The position numbers and the translations under genes are program-made. The notes under the pieces are model-generated. The model worked only from the letters and a program-made list of their open reading frames with translations, ran no database searches and had not been told where the DNA came from. Positions 1 to 8,908 of a stretch of 64,000 bases of DNA are shown in pieces; position 1 is the stretch's first letter; each line of letters starts with the position of its first letter. The DNA is from Paraburkholderia sp041321145 (lineage in GTDB: Bacteria > Pseudomonadota > Gammaproteobacteria > Burkholderiales > Burkholderiaceae): contig NZ_JBGGWA010000002.1 of the NCBI RefSeq assembly GCF_041321145.1, positions 372,001 through 436,000 on the forward strand, read 5' to 3'.

Positions 1-61
1 CTTAAAGCCCGATCTGCGCTTCACGCTGCGGCGGCCGCCACTCGACTTTCACCATTCCACT

Positions 62-631
62 ATGCGTCTTCTCGCCCTGAACAAACCGTTCGGTACCATC
101 TGCCAGTTTTCGCCTCACGAAACGCGGGCGTCGCTGGCCGACTGGGTCAAGGTGCCCGGCGTCTATCCGGCGGGCCGGCTCGACTCCGATAGCGAAGGGT
201 TGCTGCTTCTCACCGACGACGGCGCACTACAAGCACGCATTGCCGAGCCGCGTCACAAGCTCGTCAAACGTTATTGGGCACAAGTGGAAGGCGCGGTCGA
301 CGAAGCCACGCTGAAGAAACTCGCGCAGGGTGTGGATCTCGGCGATTACGTGACACGACCCTGCCGCGCCGAGTATGTCGAACCGGCCGGATCGTTGTGG
401 GTGCGCAATCCGCCGATCCGCTATCGCGCCGCCATTCCGACCACGTGGATCGCGTTGTCGATCACCGAAGGCAAGAACCGTCAGGTGCGTCGCATGACCG
501 CGGCGGTCGGTTTTCCGACATTGCGCCTCGTGCGCGTTGGCGTCGGCGCGCTTGACATTTTTTCACTCGGACTGCAGCCGGGAGAGAGTGTCGAATTGCC
601 AACCAAGGCACCATGGGAAGGCGTGGTTTGA
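62..631 (+). CDS. rluE: rRNA large subunit pseudouridine synthase, RluE type
   Basis: The 189-aa product isomerises a uridine of 23S rRNA to pseudouridine, by family. It has the RsuA/RluB/E/F catalytic motif GRLDSDSEGLLLLT (residues 38-51) with catalytic Asp41, and the late motif EGKNRQVRRM (136-145). There is no N-terminal S4 RNA-binding domain, which fits the short RluE subgroup rather than RluB or RluF. No clear Shine-Dalgarno precedes the ATG, but homology begins at residue 2 (RLLALNKPFG), so the start is secure. The next gene is about 450 bp downstream, so it is probably not in an operon with it. The family is certain; the exact target uridine is inferred. Confidence 0.93.
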   Translation: MRLLALNKPFGTICQFSPHETRASLADWVKVPGVYPAGRLDSDSEGLLLLTDDGALQARIAEPRHKLVKRYWAQVEGAVDEATLKKLAQGVDLGDYVTRPCRAEYVEPAGSLWVRNPPIRYRAAIPTTWIALSITEGKNRQVRRMTAAVGFPTLRLVRVGVGALDIFSLGLQPGESVELPTKAPWEGVV

Positions 632-1084
632 ACGCTATGGAATAAGCGCAACGCCTGCACGAACCCAGAGTGAATGGGCATTTTCACCGCCAGTAAAAAA
701 TCTAACTCGTTGTATCCGCAAACAAAATGGCGCGTGAAACCAAAATGAGAGATGCGTGAAACAACCACGCCGGCGATCGTCGTACGGTTATCCATTCGCA
801 TGCGCGCGTGGACATATAAATTTTCCGGAAAATTCACGTCAACCGGCACGCGAGCTCACGCGTTATTCGACGCAGATGCCGCCCGAAGCTATCCGGCATT
901 CAGCCTTAAGGGCCTTTGCACAAGCCGCGCAAGCGGTAAGTACAGGGAGTCTGAGCGCTAGGCAGACGTGTCGAAAAATTGTTCGATGCGGCTGTCAACC
1001 GAAAGGTGGATGGCACGTTTACCGACATGACTCCATATATAACCGGGTCATTTGGTTAATTAACTCAAGCTGAGGATTCACAAA
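632..1084. other. gene-poor intergenic region
   Basis: This stretch has no reading frame with recognisable protein features on either strand. It becomes AT-richer just before the 64-aa gene (TATATA at 1036-1041, TTAATTAA near 1055), which probably marks that gene's promoter region. No -35/-10 pair with normal spacing could be assigned. Confidence 0.5.
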
Positions 1085-1279
1085 ATGAACAAACTGATCG
1101 CCGCTCTGGTCGCTGGTCTCTTCGCAACGGCAGCATTCGCACAAGCTTCGGCACCGGTAGCAGCTTCGGCAGCTCCGATGGCAGCAGCTTCGTCGGCAAA
1201 GAAGACCACGAAGCACGCTCACAAGAAGTCGCACAAGAAGGCAGCAGCAGCTGCTGCAGCTTCGGGCGCTTCGGAGTAA
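1085..1279 (+). CDS. small exported Ala/Lys/His-rich protein
   Basis: A 64-aa protein with a clear Sec signal peptide (residues 1-19, ending AFA) followed by a low-complexity basic tail of Ala, Ser, Lys and His (KKTTKHAHKKSHKK around 39-52, then an Ala run). The mature part is strongly cationic and has no fold that I recognise. It recalls acid-shock or proton-sponge type periplasmic small proteins, but that is only resemblance in composition. It is preceded by AGGATTCAC as a weak ribosome site and followed by a good terminator, so it is a monocistronic unit. The coding call is firm; the function is unknown. Confidence 0.8.
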   Translation: MNKLIAALVAGLFATAAFAQASAPVAASAAPMAAASSAKKTTKHAHKKSHKKAAAAAAASGASE

Positions 1280-1334
1280 GTTTGTTGTAAAAACGCAGTC
1301 AAGAACTCGCTTCATTGCCGTTCTTACGGCGTTG

Positions 1335-1367
1335 AAAGGCAGATCACCGCAAGGCGATCTGCCTTTT
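1335..1367 (+). terminator. Rho-independent terminator of the small exported protein gene
   Basis: Arms AAAGGCAGATC (1335-1345) and GATCTGCCTTT (1356-1366) pair perfectly, with a 10-nt loop and a short T run at the end of the stem. Confidence 0.85.
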
Positions 1368-1424
1368 TGTTTGTGACGCGCTCGCGTAACATTCGCGGGT
1401 TAATTTCCAGCAAGGAGTCATGCC

Positions 1425-1931
1425 GTGCGATTTCCCATGCGCTCGTTGATTGCGCGTTTCGCTGTTGCCGTGGCACTGCCGCTCGCCGCAATGTCGTTTG
1501 CCGCTACCACCGCCGCTCCCGCTCATGCACAGCAGATGCCGGCCGGCGCGAAACAGCCCAGCGAATTTCCACGCGCGAAGCTGACGGCGGGCATGTTCGT
1601 GATCGACGCCGCCGTTGCCGCGAACGATGCGGACCGCGAGCAAGGTCTCATGTATCGCACGAACCTCGCGCCGAACGAAGGCATGCTGTTCGTCTTCAAC
1701 GAAAACGCCGTGCATTGCTTCTGGATGAAGAACACGCTGATCCCGCTGTCGGTCGCGTTCATGCGCGCCGACGGCACGGTCACCGACATCGACGAAATGC
1801 AGGCCGAGACCACCAACAATCACTGCCCGAAGAACAACGGCGTGTATGCGTTGGAAATGAGCAAGGGCTGGTTCTCGTCGAAAGGCATCAAACCGGGAAT
1901 GAAGATCCAGGGCTTGCCGGCCGCGCAATAA
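1425..1931 (+). CDS. DUF192 family exported protein
   Basis: A 168-aa protein with a signal peptide (about 1-35, cleavage after AHA) and one DUF192 domain. Conserved family elements are REQGLMYRTNLAPNEGMLFVF (from 71) and FWMKNTLIPLSVAF (from 99). The biochemical role of DUF192 is not established. I chose the GTG at 1425 because AAGGAG (1412-1417) lies 7 nt upstream; an in-frame ATG at 1437 would shorten the protein by four residues. It is closed by a strong hairpin at 1982-2017, so it is transcribed alone. Family assignment is confident; function is unknown. Confidence 0.88.
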   Translation: MRFPMRSLIARFAVAVALPLAAMSFAATTAAPAHAQQMPAGAKQPSEFPRAKLTAGMFVIDAAVAANDADREQGLMYRTNLAPNEGMLFVFNENAVHCFWMKNTLIPLSVAFMRADGTVTDIDEMQAETTNNHCPKNNGVYALEMSKGWFSSKGIKPGMKIQGLPAAQ

Positions 1932-1981
1932 AAACGCGCCGGCCACGGCTTCGGCCGCCACATCTTCGCCAGTTGCTTTTG

Positions 1982-2017
1982 AAAAGCCGGAGCCTTTTTA
2001 CAAGGCGCCGGCTTTTT
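1982..2017 (+). terminator. terminator after the DUF192 gene
   Basis: A hairpin built from AAAGCCGG and GCCTT on the left and AAGGC and CCGGCTTT on the right, with small internal mismatches and a T run on the + strand. Confidence 0.8.
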
Positions 2018-2202
2018 CATTTGCAAGGCGGCGCGTGCCGTGCCGCCCGCCGAAGCCCTGCCAGCAGGCGTTCACGACCGGCCGGCAACATTCCTGCAAA
2101 AGACGGGCCGACGCGCTATCCTTGTATTCTTAGCAAAGCAGCACCCAGGCTCCCCGGGCAGCACAGACTGCCGCCCGGCAAGCGTTTCAGGCGCGCCATT
2201 CC

Positions 2203-2209
2203 AAGGAGG
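2203..2209 (+). promoter_or_regulatory. strong ribosome binding site fixing the GTG start of EF-G
   Basis: AAGGAGG at 2203-2209 is a perfect Shine-Dalgarno sequence 5 nt before GTG 2215. It decides the start of the EF-G gene. Confidence 0.85.
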
Positions 2210-2214
2210 TTCAC

Positions 2215-4320
2215 GTGCCCCGCAAGACTCCCATCGAGCGCTACCGAAATATCGGCATTAGCGCTCACATCGATGCCGGCAAAACCACCACCACTGAACG
2301 CATCCTGTTCTACACCGGCGTGACCCACAAGATCGGCGAGGTTCACGACGGTGCGGCGACGATGGACTGGATGGAACAGGAGCAGGAGCGCGGCATCACC
2401 ATCACGTCGGCGGCCACCACCGCTTTCTGGAAGGGCATGGCCGGCAACTATCCGGAACACCGCATCAACATCATCGACACTCCGGGCCACGTCGACTTCA
2501 CGATCGAAGTGGAGCGCTCCATGCGCGTGCTCGACGGCGCGTGCATGGTGTACGACTCGGTCGGCGGCGTGCAGCCGCAGTCCGAAACGGTGTGGCGCCA
2601 GGCGAACAAGTACAAGGTGCCGCGCATTGCGTTCGTCAACAAGATGGACCGTGTCGGCGCGGACTTCTTCCGTGTGCAGCGGCAGATCGGCGATCGTCTG
2701 AAGGGCGTCGCGGTGCCGATCCAGATTCCGGTCGGTGCGGAGGATCATTTCCAGGGCGTGGTCGACCTCGTCAAGATGAAGGCGATTTTCTGGGACGAAG
2801 AAAACCAGGGGATCAAATTCGAGTACAGAGAAATCCCGGCCGAGCTGGCGGCTACCGCGAAGGAATGGCACGACAAAATGGTCGAAGCCGCGGCCGAAGC
2901 CGATGAGAACCTGCTCGAGAAATACCTCGGCGGCGAGACGCTGACCGAGGAGGAAATCAAGCACGGTATCCGCGTGCGCACGATCAGGAACGAGATCGTG
3001 CCGATGCTGTGCGGCAGCGCGTTCAAGAACAAGGGCGTGCAAGCCATGCTCGACGCGGTGATCGACTATCTGCCGTCGCCGCTCGATATCCCCGCGATCA
3101 CGGGTCACGACGAGCACGATAAGGAAATCGAGCGTCATCCGAGAGACGACGATCCGTTCTCCGCGCTGGCCTTCAAGATCATGACCGACCCGTTCGTCGG
3201 CCAGCTGATTTTCTTCCGCGTGTATTCGGGCGTGGTGAATTCGGGCGACACCGTCTACAACGCGATCAAGGAAAAGAAGGAACGCCTTGGCCGGATCCTG
3301 CAGATGCATGCGAACGAGCGCAAGGAAATCAAGGAAGTCTACGCAGGCGACATCGCCGCGGCAGTCGGCTTGAAAGAAGCGACCACGGGTGACACGCTGT
3401 GCGATCCGAACCACGTGATCATCCTTGAAAAGATGATCTTTCCGGAACCGGTGATTTCGCAGGCCGTCGAGCCGAAGACCAAGGTCGACCAGGAAAAGAT
3501 GGGCATCGCGCTGAACCGCCTGGCCCAGGAAGACCCGTCGTTCCGCGTGCAGACGGATGAAGAATCCGGCCAGACCATCATCTCCGGGATGGGCGAGTTG
3601 CACCTGGAAATTCTGGTCGACCGGATGAAGCGCGAGTTCGGCGTCGAGGCGACTGTCGGCAAGCCGCAGGTTGCCTACCGCGAAACGGTGCGCAACAAGG
3701 TCGAGGATATCGAAGGCAAGTTCGTCAAGCAGTCGGGCGGCCGCGGCCAATACGGCCACGCGGTGATCACGCTCGAACCTGCGCCGCAAGGCAAGGGCTA
3801 CGAGTTCGTCGACGCGATCAAAGGCGGCGTGATTCCACGCGAATACATTCCGGCAGTCGACAAAGGCATTACGGAAACGCTGAAGGCCGGCGTGCTCGCG
3901 GGCTATCCGGTGGTCGACGTGAAAGTGACGCTGACCTTCGGTTCGTACCACGACGTCGACTCGAACGAAAACGCGTTCCGCATGGCTGGTTCGATAGCCT
4001 TCAAGGAAGCAATGCGCAAGGCCAGGCCCGTGCTGCTCGAACCGATGATGGCCGTCGAAGTGGAAACGCCCGAAGACTTCATGGGCAACGTGATGGGCGA
4101 CCTGTCGAGCCGTCGCGGACTCGTGCAAGGCATGGAAGACATCGCCGGTGGCGGCGGCAAGCTGGTGCGCGCCGAAGTGCCGCTCGCGGAGATGTTCGGC
4201 TATTCGACGTCGCTGCGTTCAGCAACTCAAGGCCGCGCCACGTACACAATGGAGTTCAAGCACTACGCTGAAACGCCGAATAACGTGGCCGAGTCCGTCA
4301 TCAACGCGAAGCATAAGTAA
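2215..4320 (+). CDS. fusA: translation elongation factor G (stand-alone copy)
   Basis: A 701-aa full-length EF-G, the GTPase that drives ribosome translocation and, with RRF, recycling. G motifs are intact: AHIDAGKT (17-24), RGITI (59-63), DTPGH (88-92) and NKMD (142-145). The length is normal. It starts with GTG after a perfect AAGGAGG. It stands alone rather than inside the str operon (rpsL-rpsG-fusA-tuf), and many Burkholderiaceae carry two EF-G genes, so this is probably the second copy (often named fusA2). Whether it is the major translocase or a specialised paralog cannot be told here. A terminator follows at 4382-4412. Confidence 0.95.
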   Translation: MPRKTPIERYRNIGISAHIDAGKTTTTERILFYTGVTHKIGEVHDGAATMDWMEQEQERGITITSAATTAFWKGMAGNYPEHRINIIDTPGHVDFTIEVERSMRVLDGACMVYDSVGGVQPQSETVWRQANKYKVPRIAFVNKMDRVGADFFRVQRQIGDRLKGVAVPIQIPVGAEDHFQGVVDLVKMKAIFWDEENQGIKFEYREIPAELAATAKEWHDKMVEAAAEADENLLEKYLGGETLTEEEIKHGIRVRTIRNEIVPMLCGSAFKNKGVQAMLDAVIDYLPSPLDIPAITGHDEHDKEIERHPRDDDPFSALAFKIMTDPFVGQLIFFRVYSGVVNSGDTVYNAIKEKKERLGRILQMHANERKEIKEVYAGDIAAAVGLKEATTGDTLCDPNHVIILEKMIFPEPVISQAVEPKTKVDQEKMGIALNRLAQEDPSFRVQTDEESGQTIISGMGELHLEILVDRMKREFGVEATVGKPQVAYRETVRNKVEDIEGKFVKQSGGRGQYGHAVITLEPAPQGKGYEFVDAIKGGVIPREYIPAVDKGITETLKAGVLAGYPVVDVKVTLTFGSYHDVDSNENAFRMAGSIAFKEAMRKARPVLLEPMMAVEVETPEDFMGNVMGDLSSRRGLVQGMEDIAGGGGKLVRAEVPLAEMFGYSTSLRSATQGRATYTMEFKHYAETPNNVAESVINAKHK

Positions 4321-4381
4321 GCGCGAAGGGTTGCGACACGCCATGTGCTGCAACCCAGGCTGCAATGAAGGCAAATGACAA

Positions 4382-4414
4382 AAAGCCTGTCCCGAGTGTG
4401 GACGGGCTTTTTTT
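4382..4414 (+). terminator. Rho-independent terminator of the EF-G gene
   Basis: AAAGCC-GTCC pairs with GGAC-GGGCTTT (4382-4410), followed by a run of seven or more T. Confidence 0.85.
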
Positions 4415-4526
4415 CGTCCGCGACACCGCCTGTGGCGGCAGGCAACACACACGTTGTTGAACGTGCAAAAATGTCAAACGGCGCCGCGCCGACCGCCCGG
4501 ACTAACGCCCAATGAGGAGAGACACC

Positions 4527-5042
4527 ATGAGCCAGGATCATGAACACCCGCATTACAAGGATGAGCAACCGCCGGCACCTACCGACTGGCGCGAACACGG
4601 TGTCAAGGTCATCAAAGGTGACCAGCTCGACAGCAACACCGCGCAAACGCCGGGCATGAATCGCGCGGCGGCGATCAATGCCGCGCGTGTCGGCGCGCAG
4701 AAAATCTGGGCCGGCACCGTGACGATTCATCCGAATGCCAAGACCGGCGCGCATCATCACGGCGCGCTCGAAAGCGTGATCTACGTGGTGCGCGGTCAGG
4801 CACGCATGCGCTGGGGCGAGCATCTCGAGTTCACGGCCGAAGCCGGCCCGGGGGATTTCATCTTCGTTCCGCCTTATGTGCCGCATCAGGAAATCAACGC
4901 AAGCACCGACGATCCGCTCGAATGCGTGCTGGTACGCAGCGACAATGAAGCGGTGGTGGTGAATCTGAACATCGACGCAGTGGAAGCGCCTGAAACGGTC
5001 TTCTGGGTCGATCCGATTCACAAGCATCCGCACGATCACTAA
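4527..5042 (+). CDS. cupin domain protein
   Basis: A 171-aa single-cupin protein. Cupin motif 1 is HHHGALESVIYVVRG (76-90) and motif 2 is GPGDFIFVPPYVPHQEIN (107-124), giving metal ligands of the expected kind (His76-78, Glu82, His120). It has no signal peptide, so it is probably a cytoplasmic metal-dependent enzyme or sugar-/oxalate-type binding protein. I chose ATG 4527 because GAGGAGA (4514-4520) sits at good spacing; an ATG at 4512 overlaps that ribosome site and is unlikely. It stands alone between EF-G and the ABC importer. The family is certain, the substrate unknown. Confidence 0.85.
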   Translation: MSQDHEHPHYKDEQPPAPTDWREHGVKVIKGDQLDSNTAQTPGMNRAAAINAARVGAQKIWAGTVTIHPNAKTGAHHHGALESVIYVVRGQARMRWGEHLEFTAEAGPGDFIFVPPYVPHQEINASTDDPLECVLVRSDNEAVVVNLNIDAVEAPETVFWVDPIHKHPHDH

Positions 5043-5282
5043 ACCGCTTTCACGCGACCATGGAGCGTTGTGGCGACGACACACGCCGGCCCTTTTATCC
5101 GCAAAACGGGAACCCGACCGCACAGCAAGCGCTCCGAATGGATGGGCAATCGCTTACACTGAAACCGCTTCTCGCCACTGCAGTTCATTACAGCTTTTCG
5201 TCATTGCATTAAAGTCGCGCCGTCGCGTGTATCCTGCGCGGCCCTTCAGAACCGACAGCAGAACGGACTGGACACGCCATCG

Positions 5283-6947
5283 ATGAAGACTCCCGCAGAC
5301 CGATTTCCCGAACTCGACGCAGCCCGCCGCACCGGCGACGCCTACGGCAACCACGCCATCGACGAATTTGTCGCCGGACGCATCACGCGCCGCGATCTGC
5401 TGCGCTATGCGAGCGTGATCGGTTTGTCGCTGGTTGGCGGCGGCGTGCTGAATGCGCCGCAAGCGCGTGCGCAAGGCGCACCGAGCCCGTCTAACCAGAC
5501 GATCCGGGTAGCCCATCTGACGCCCGCCGGCGCGGTCGATCCGCTCACCGTGACCGATGCCGCGAGCCTCGCGCTGCTGAATCAGACCGGTGAATTCCTG
5601 ATCGACGACGACGGCGAAAAGCTCGTCCTGAAGCCGGCGCTTGCCTTGTCGTGGAAGCCGAACGACAAGGGCGACGTGTGGACCTTCAAGCTGCGCCCGA
5701 ACGTCAAGTTTCACGACGGTCAGGTATTCACGGCCAAAGACGTGGCGGCCACCTTCGATCGGCTCGCCGATCCGGCCAGCGGTTCGGCGGCGCTCTCGGT
5801 GCTCAAAGGCGTGCTGTCCAAAGGCGGCGCGAAAGTGGTCGACGACCACACCGTCGCATTCCATCTCGACGCGCCGAACGGCAACTTCCCGTACTACGTT
5901 TCCTCCGACAATTACAACGCCGTGATCCTGCCCGCGAACTATGCGGGCGGTTATGAAAAGAGCTTCATTGGCACAGGTCCGTTCAAGCTCGAAAAGTATC
6001 AGGCGAAGGTCGGCGCGTCGTTCGTGCGCAATCCCGATTACTGGGGCGACAAAGCGTTACCGCAGCGCGTACAGTTTTCGTTCTATGCCGACGAACAGGC
6101 GCAATTGCTCGCGTTGCAGGGTCATCAGGCCGACGTAATGGGCACCTTCACCGTGCAGGGCGGCGCCGGTATTCTGAACAATCCCGACTTCAAGGCGGTC
6201 GGCGTCAAATCGAGCGCGCATCGGCAGATTCATATGCGCAACGACAATCCGTTGTTCAAGGACAAGCGCGTGCGCCAGGCGTTGGCGTTGTCGCTCGATC
6301 GCGACGTGCTGGTGCGCGGGTTGTTCAAAGGCCGCGCGCAACTCGGCAACGACAGTCCGTTCGCGCCCGTCTTTCCGTCATCGGATGCGGGTGTCGCGCA
6401 ACGCAGGATCGACGTCGCCAAGGCGAAGCAACTGCTTGCGCAGGCGGGCGTGCCGAACGGCTTCGACGTCACGCTGACCACCGAAAAATACATGGAGATT
6501 CCCGATCTCGCCGTGGTCGTGCAGAATGCCGCGAAGGCGATCGGCGTACGCATCAATCTGAAGGTCGAGAGCCAGTCGCTGTATTACGGCGCCGGCACGC
6601 CGGGCAAGTCCGATTGGCTGGACTCGCCGCTCGGCATCACCGACTACGGTCATCGCGGCGTGCCGAACGTGTTTCTGAACGCGCCGCTCACCAGTACCGG
6701 CACGTGGAACGCCGCGCACTTCAAGAACCCGCAATACGATCAACTGGTCGCGCAGTTCGTCGCGGCGATCGATCTGGGCACGCAGAAGAAAATCTCCGGA
6801 CAGATCCAGACGCTGCTGCTCGACGAAACGCCCGTGATCATTCCGTTCTTCTACGATCAACTGATTGCGATGCGCAAGGGTGTGAATGGCGTGCGCTTCA
6901 CTGCGCTCGCGCAACTTTATTTCGACCGCGCGGTGTTGAGCGCGTAA
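5283..6947 (+). CDS. peptide/nickel-type ABC transporter substrate-binding protein (SBP_bac_5), Tat-exported
   Basis: A 554-aa periplasmic binding protein of family 5 (Dpp/Opp type), which captures oligopeptides or related solutes. The N-terminus has a Tat-like leader: TRRDLLRYASVIGLSLVGGG (35-54), with cleavage likely after ARA (63). Family hallmarks include the LKPALALSWKPNDKGDVWTFKLRPNVKFHDG stretch (from about 118). It is the first gene of a four-gene importer; the permease begins 75 bp later. Most family-5 proteins use Sec, so a twin-arginine leader suggests folding before export, possibly with a cofactor. The substrate cannot be predicted. Confidence 0.9.
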   Translation: MKTPADRFPELDAARRTGDAYGNHAIDEFVAGRITRRDLLRYASVIGLSLVGGGVLNAPQARAQGAPSPSNQTIRVAHLTPAGAVDPLTVTDAASLALLNQTGEFLIDDDGEKLVLKPALALSWKPNDKGDVWTFKLRPNVKFHDGQVFTAKDVAATFDRLADPASGSAALSVLKGVLSKGGAKVVDDHTVAFHLDAPNGNFPYYVSSDNYNAVILPANYAGGYEKSFIGTGPFKLEKYQAKVGASFVRNPDYWGDKALPQRVQFSFYADEQAQLLALQGHQADVMGTFTVQGGAGILNNPDFKAVGVKSSAHRQIHMRNDNPLFKDKRVRQALALSLDRDVLVRGLFKGRAQLGNDSPFAPVFPSSDAGVAQRRIDVAKAKQLLAQAGVPNGFDVTLTTEKYMEIPDLAVVVQNAAKAIGVRINLKVESQSLYYGAGTPGKSDWLDSPLGITDYGHRGVPNVFLNAPLTSTGTWNAAHFKNPQYDQLVAQFVAAIDLGTQKKISGQIQTLLLDETPVIIPFFYDQLIAMRKGVNGVRFTALAQLYFDRAVLSA

Positions 6948-7022
6948 TGTCAACGCAACAGCGGCGAACGCAAAAACCGTTGAACGCATGAGCGCACGGC
7001 GCTTCTTCGGCAGGAGATCACG

Positions 7023-8033
7023 ATGTCGACCACGGTGACCCCTTCCGCCTCCCCGGTCTCGAGCGGCAACGCGGGCCGCGTCGTGCGTTTTCTGGCGACG
7101 CGGGTCGGTCTATCGCTGATTACACTGTGGCTGCTGTCGGTAATCGTGTTCGCTGGCGGCCAACTGCTGCCCGGCGATATCGGCCGCGCGGTGCTCGGGC
7201 CGCTCGCCGATGCGCGCGCGGTCGCGGCGCTCAATCATCAACTCGGCGCGGACCGACCGCTCTTCACGCAATACGTCGAGTGGATCTCGCATTTCGTGCG
7301 CGGCGATATGGGTCTCTCGTATGCGTACCGCGAACCGGTCGGACCGTTTATCGCCGACGCGCTGGCGCATTCGGCGAAGCTCGGTCTGCTCGCGTTTATC
7401 GTCGTCGTGCCGCTCGGCATTGCAGGCGGCGTCTGGTCGGCGATGCACGCGGGACGCTGGCTCGATCGCACCATCAGCATCGCCGGTTTGTCCGCGACCG
7501 TGGTGCCGGAATTCGTCTCGTCGATCGTGCTGATTCTGGTGTTCGGTGTGTGGCTGCGCTGGCTGCCGATCGAAGCGTCGTATCCGCCCGAAGCGAGCGC
7601 AGTCGAACAGTTGCGGCATCTGGTTCTGCCGGTGCTGCCGCTGGTGCTGGTGTTCTTCGGCTATATCGCGCGGATGGCGCGAGCGGGCACTGTCGAAGCG
7701 CTCGACGCGGATTACACACGCACCGCAATCCTCAAAGGCTTGCCGCGCCATACCGTGATCTGGCGGCACGTCTTGCGCAACGCGCTGCTGCCCACCATCA
7801 CCGTCGCCGCGACGCAGCTCGGCTACATGATCGGCGGCCTCGTGGTGGTGGAGACGCTGTTCCACTATCAAGGCATCGGCTCGCTGATCTACAACGCCGC
7901 CAAGGCCAAAGACTTTCCAATGCTCGAAGCGGGCGTGCTGACAATCGGCGTGGTCTACACCGTCGCGAATCTGGTTGCCGATGCGCTGCATATCCTGCTC
8001 AACCCGCGTCTGCGGGTGAGGAGCGCCGAATGA
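7023..8033 (+). CDS. Dpp/Opp-type ABC transporter permease (DppB-like)
   Basis: A 336-aa inner-membrane permease with the first helix near residues 25-50 and the binding-protein-dependent transport EAA-type loop around ADYTRTAILKGLPRHTVIWRHVLRNALLP (about 232-260). It pairs with the next permease to form the channel. Its stop overlaps the next start by 4 nt (ATGA at 8030-8033), which implies translational coupling. A purine-rich AGGAG box precedes ATG 7023. The DppB family call is firm; the substrate is unknown. Confidence 0.92.
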   Translation: MSTTVTPSASPVSSGNAGRVVRFLATRVGLSLITLWLLSVIVFAGGQLLPGDIGRAVLGPLADARAVAALNHQLGADRPLFTQYVEWISHFVRGDMGLSYAYREPVGPFIADALAHSAKLGLLAFIVVVPLGIAGGVWSAMHAGRWLDRTISIAGLSATVVPEFVSSIVLILVFGVWLRWLPIEASYPPEASAVEQLRHLVLPVLPLVLVFFGYIARMARAGTVEALDADYTRTAILKGLPRHTVIWRHVLRNALLPTITVAATQLGYMIGGLVVVETLFHYQGIGSLIYNAAKAKDFPMLEAGVLTIGVVYTVANLVADALHILLNPRLRVRSAE

Positions 8034-8908
8034 GCACCATCGTTCCGCCGGCCGCGCCGCCTGCTCCACGTCCGGCTACGGAGCCGCGCTTCGACCCGTT
8101 GCGCGTGCTGCTGCGCTCGCCCACGTTTGTGATCGGCGTGCTGATCGTCGGGTGGTGGATCGTCTGTGCGATCGGCGGCCAATGGATCGTGCGGATCGAT
8201 CCGTATGCATCCGATCCGCTCAACTCGCTCATGCCGCCCGATAGCACCCATTGGTTCGGCACCGATCAACTCGGCCGCGACGTGTTCTCGCGGGTGATCG
8301 TCGGCGCGCGCGACATTCTGACCATCGCGCCTTTGGCGACCGTGCTGGGCACGGTCGCCGGCACCGCGCTGGGATTGATCGTGGGCTATTTCGAAGGTTG
8401 GGTCGACAACGTAGTGGGACGCGCGATCGACGCCGTACTCGCGCTGCCGCTCGTGATCGTCGCGTTGCTCGCGCTGGCTGCGGTCGGCGCATCGAACTTC
8501 ACTGTGATCCTCGTGATCGGCATCACCTTCACGCCGATCACCGCGCGTACCGTGCGCGCCGCCGTGTTCGCCGAACGGCATCTGGACTACGTCGCTGCCG
8601 CGCAACTGCGCGGCGAACGCGCGCCCTACATCATGTTCGTGGAGATCCTGCCGAACGTGCTGCCGCCGATCATCGTCGAGGCCACTGTGCGCCTCGGGTA
8701 TGCGATTTTCGCTGTCGCGACGCTGTCGTTTCTCGGCTTCGGCATCCAGCCGCCTTCCTCCGACTGGGGTCTCGCGCTGTCCGAGTCGTACACCCTGATG
8801 GCAGGCGGTGCATGGTGGACGGTGGTGTTCGCGGCCGGCGCGATCGCCACGCTCGTGGTCGGCGTGAATCTGATCGCCGATAGCGTGCAAGGCGTGCTCG
8901 ACCGATGA
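8030..8908 (+). CDS. Dpp/Opp-type ABC transporter permease (DppC-like)
   Basis: A 292-aa permease with the OppC N-terminal helix (VIGVLIVGWWIVCAIGG, around 33-50), the family sequence HWFGTDQLGRDVFSRVI (about 74-90) and an EAA loop around LDYVAAAQLRGERAPYIMFVEILPN. The reading frame stays open about 900 nt further upstream, but that part only shadows dppB; the real start is ATG 8030, with GTGAGGAG (8016-8023) as ribosome site and a 4-nt overlap with dppB. It overlaps the ATPase gene downstream by 4 nt in the same way. Confidence 0.92.
   Translation: MSTIVPPAAPPAPRPATEPRFDPLRVLLRSPTFVIGVLIVGWWIVCAIGGQWIVRIDPYASDPLNSLMPPDSTHWFGTDQLGRDVFSRVIVGARDILTIAPLATVLGTVAGTALGLIVGYFEGWVDNVVGRAIDAVLALPLVIVALLALAAVGASNFTVILVIGITFTPITARTVRAAVFAERHLDYVAAAQLRGERAPYIMFVEILPNVLPPIIVEATVRLGYAIFAVATLSFLGFGIQPPSSDWGLALSESYTLMAGGAWWTVVFAAGAIATLVVGVNLIADSVQGVLDR

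Noticed and set aside
2116..4128. A 670-codon open frame on the minus strand over the EF-G gene
   Set aside because: It is a mirror of fusA codon bias in GC-rich DNA; the translation is His/Arg/Asp-rich with no domain, while the + strand has perfect EF-G.
7127..8029. Upstream extension of the DppC-like permease frame
   Set aside because: It shadows the DppB-like gene; the ATGA overlap at 8030 and the GAGG ribosome site mark the real start.
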